NCBI GenBank assembly: GCA_904066235.2
Contig: CAJFCV020000006.1
Span: forward strand, 2,542,001 to 2,606,000
From: Bursaphelenchus xylophilus
Lineage: Eukaryota > Nematoda > Chromadorea > Rhabditida > Aphelenchoididae
Reading direction: 5' to 3'
DNA: 64,000 bases
Shown: in pieces, positions 62,625 through 64,000 of the stretch
Layout of the letters: the number at the start of each line of letters is the position of its first letter
How positions within the stretch are numbered: position 1 is the stretch's first letter
Notes under the pieces: generated by a model
The model's input: the letters and a program-made list of their open reading frames with translations, nothing else
Told to the model about the DNA's origin: nothing
The model's database searches: none
Program-made: the position numbers and the translations under genes

Positions 62625-62830
62625 ATCAATGCCTGAAAATTTTAGCTTGCGCTTTGCGGGCGATGTCGAAATATTCAACGATCTTTTCGGCTGAATGTGC
62701 GAAATTTGGAGAGCGTTCTGATGAAAAGGAATGATTTTTTATGCAGACAGAAGGGCCTGCAAAGTCACCAAAAAATACATAAGAAGTGGTCATAATATCC
62801 TCCTGAATTTCTATCAAAATACGAGTGACA
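62625..62830 (-). repeat. P3 repeat, degenerate half copy
   Basis: TGAAAATTTTAGCTTGCGCT with TTGCGGGCGATGTCGAAATA and GTGCGAAATTTGGAGAGCGT match the reverse right half of P3. Confidence 0.45.
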
Positions 62831-62839
62831 CTTGAGTAT

Positions 62840-63006
62840 CAGTCTGTCGGAAAATTAATATGGAATTAATCAGCACAAGTTCACTACGCCAATCAGGTTG
62901 CTGAAGTGAAAAGCAATTCGATTTTGCCACAATTTGATTAATTTTTTCGCCGGCGATGCAATTTTCGATGCGAGACAGATTGCTCATTATTTTCCCGACA
63001 GTCTGA
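62840..63006. mobile_element. M2 miniature transposon followed by an M5 end
   Basis: Left end ATCAGTCTGTCGGAAAATTA, right end TGCTCATTATTTTCCCGACA with GTCTGATA. It is directly followed by GATATTTTCATAAAGTGCAT, an M5 terminus. The same M2-M5 pairing, in the other order, occurs at 36.3-36.6 kb. Confidence 0.7.
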
Positions 63007-63042
63007 TATTGATATTTTCATAAAGTGCATAGACTGACACTT

Positions 63043-63595
63043 CTCTATTCATCACAATTTTGCGTTACTTACCCATTTCCCGGTGGTTGTATGACAATTC
63101 TTTGCCGCAGGCCGCATCTCCGCCAACTTTTCAATACAATTGGGGAACACTATGATATTTTGACGACTTTTCCCGCCCTCCTTATAAGGCTCGTGTCCCT
63201 CGAGTTCCGGTCCCCGCCCTCCCTCAATTCCGACCCCAACGGCAACAATGCCGTTGGGTTTTGGAACGGCCTGCGGGTCCGATCAAAACCTCCCCCACGC
63301 GGATGCGAGGGATGAGCCCAGAAATGCCGGCCTCTGATTTGAATTGCACTCCCGTCATTGCGACCGCTAGTTGCTTCCTTCATTTCGCTCCCATTTTGTG
63401 AAAAGCAAGACATTGGAGGGACAAAGCGGGCCGGAAACGCAATTTCGCCAAGAAAAGCGGGGATTTATTATGTTTTGACACAAGAATGCACGGTGGGATT
63501 CGCCGAATCCGAATTCAATCCGGAGAATTAATACAATTCTTGGAGTCTTAAAGGGCATACCAGGGAGATCGATAGGTTTACAGATTGTTTTTGAT
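63043..63595. other. GC-richer unassigned block
   Basis: C-rich stretches (CCCCGCCCTCCCTCAATTCC, ACCTCCCCCACGCGG) at about 63170-63310 resemble the GC islands at 45-50 kb but lack the E2F-type word. Frames on both strands are products of composition; no gene is called. Confidence 0.3.
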
Positions 63596-63599
63596 GTTG

Positions 63600-63840
63600 A
63601 AGTGCACTGTTGGGGTCGAAAAATTGACCCTTGTTTTTACTGTAGAGAGTAAGGTTTGCACAAAAAATCAATTTTTTTCCGCACGAAACTGGCAAGGTTA
63701 TGGCCAAAAAGCGTTTTTCTCCCTGACCGCCCTCTCCAATTTGCATACTCTCTCGGCGGCAAAGTTTGTTGAATTTATCGGGTTTTCTGGCAAAGCTCGA
63801 GCTAATTCTGCAGAAATTGCTATGTGAAAAAGGTTCGTTG
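63600..63840 (+). repeat. P3 repeat, partial, followed by an M2 left end
   Basis: ACTGTAGAGAGTAAGGTTTG, CACAAAAAATCAATTTTTTT, TTGCATACTCTCTCGGCGGC and CTCGAGCTAATTCTGCAGAA match P3. At about 63880 an M2 left end (AGTATGCCGGGAAAATAATG) begins and may run to the window edge. Confidence 0.6.
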
Positions 63841-64000
63841 CACATGATTTTTAGCCGCTAAAGAAGTTTTTACATATCAGTATGCCGGGAAAATAATGGG
63901 CACTCTGCCGCGGAAGTTTCAAGATTGAATTTTTCAATTGTCATTGCGAGGTCTATGCGATGGGGTTCCCTAAAATTTTATATTTTCTGAAAGCCGGCTT

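Noticed and set aside
1..64000. tRNA, rRNA, spliced-leader RNA, telomeric TTAGGC arrays and CRISPR arrays
   Set aside because: Scanning by eye for their conserved words found none; weak covariance-type RNAs could still be present.

Overview
The window looks like nuclear DNA of a nematode, most likely a free-living rhabditid. The reasons are small spliced genes with GT...TTT(C/T)AG introns, start codons lying 2 to 17 bases after an acceptor-like TTTCAG (as expected of spliced-leader trans-splicing), AT-rich spacers crowded with short inverted-repeat transposons, and nematode-type gene families (CYP33-like P450s, DHRS1-like reductases, caenopore-like saposins). Family names come from reading the translations; no database was searched.

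Layout. 1-5.8 kb: repeats only. 5.8-8.4 kb: a secreted alpha carbonic anhydrase, probably GPI-anchored. 8.4-15.1 kb: non-coding, including a 1.54-kb Tc1/mariner-type element with 543-bp inverted ends. 15.1-19.7 kb: two tandem DHRS1-like short-chain dehydrogenases with identical exon plans. 20.1-21.4 kb: a promoter-like block and a possible 77-residue spliced ORF. 21.4-22.7 kb: a GC-rich fold-back element. 23.7-37.4 kb: a cluster of two six-exon P450s and five two-exon saposin-like genes. Two of the saposin genes are on the minus strand and are only seen after joining short exons. 37.4-50.9 kb: gene-poor DNA with GC-rich islands (two with E2F-type motifs), a 2-kb inverted repeat, a strong hairpin and a tandem repeat of about 160 bp. 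50.9-52.9 kb: a seven-exon E2F transcription factor. 55.9-58.0 kb, minus strand: a five-exon protein with four membrane segments and no recognised family. 58-64 kb: miniature transposons and unassigned DNA.

How the genes may work together. The P450s, DHRS1-like reductases and saposins fit a picture of gut detoxification and defence: oxidation, carbonyl reduction and membrane-lysing peptides. GATA cores (TTATCA) stand upstream of several saposin genes, the kind of site used by intestinal GATA factors; this is inference. All five saposin genes share one phase-0 intron just before the third conserved cysteine, so they are one locally duplicated family. The carbonic anhydrase, E2F and four-membrane-segment genes look unrelated to that cluster.

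Repeats. Several families recur. M1: about 250 bp, TA-flanked, ends CAGTGRCGGACC. M2: about 150 bp, ends CTGTCGGGAAAATAATG. P3: about 450 bp, palindromic, ends AAGTGCGACGCTCAGATTTT. M4: ends CAGTGGAACC...TACAACGAA. There are also several long fold-backs. Many copies sit in introns, and intron 5 of both P450s is mostly one M1 copy.
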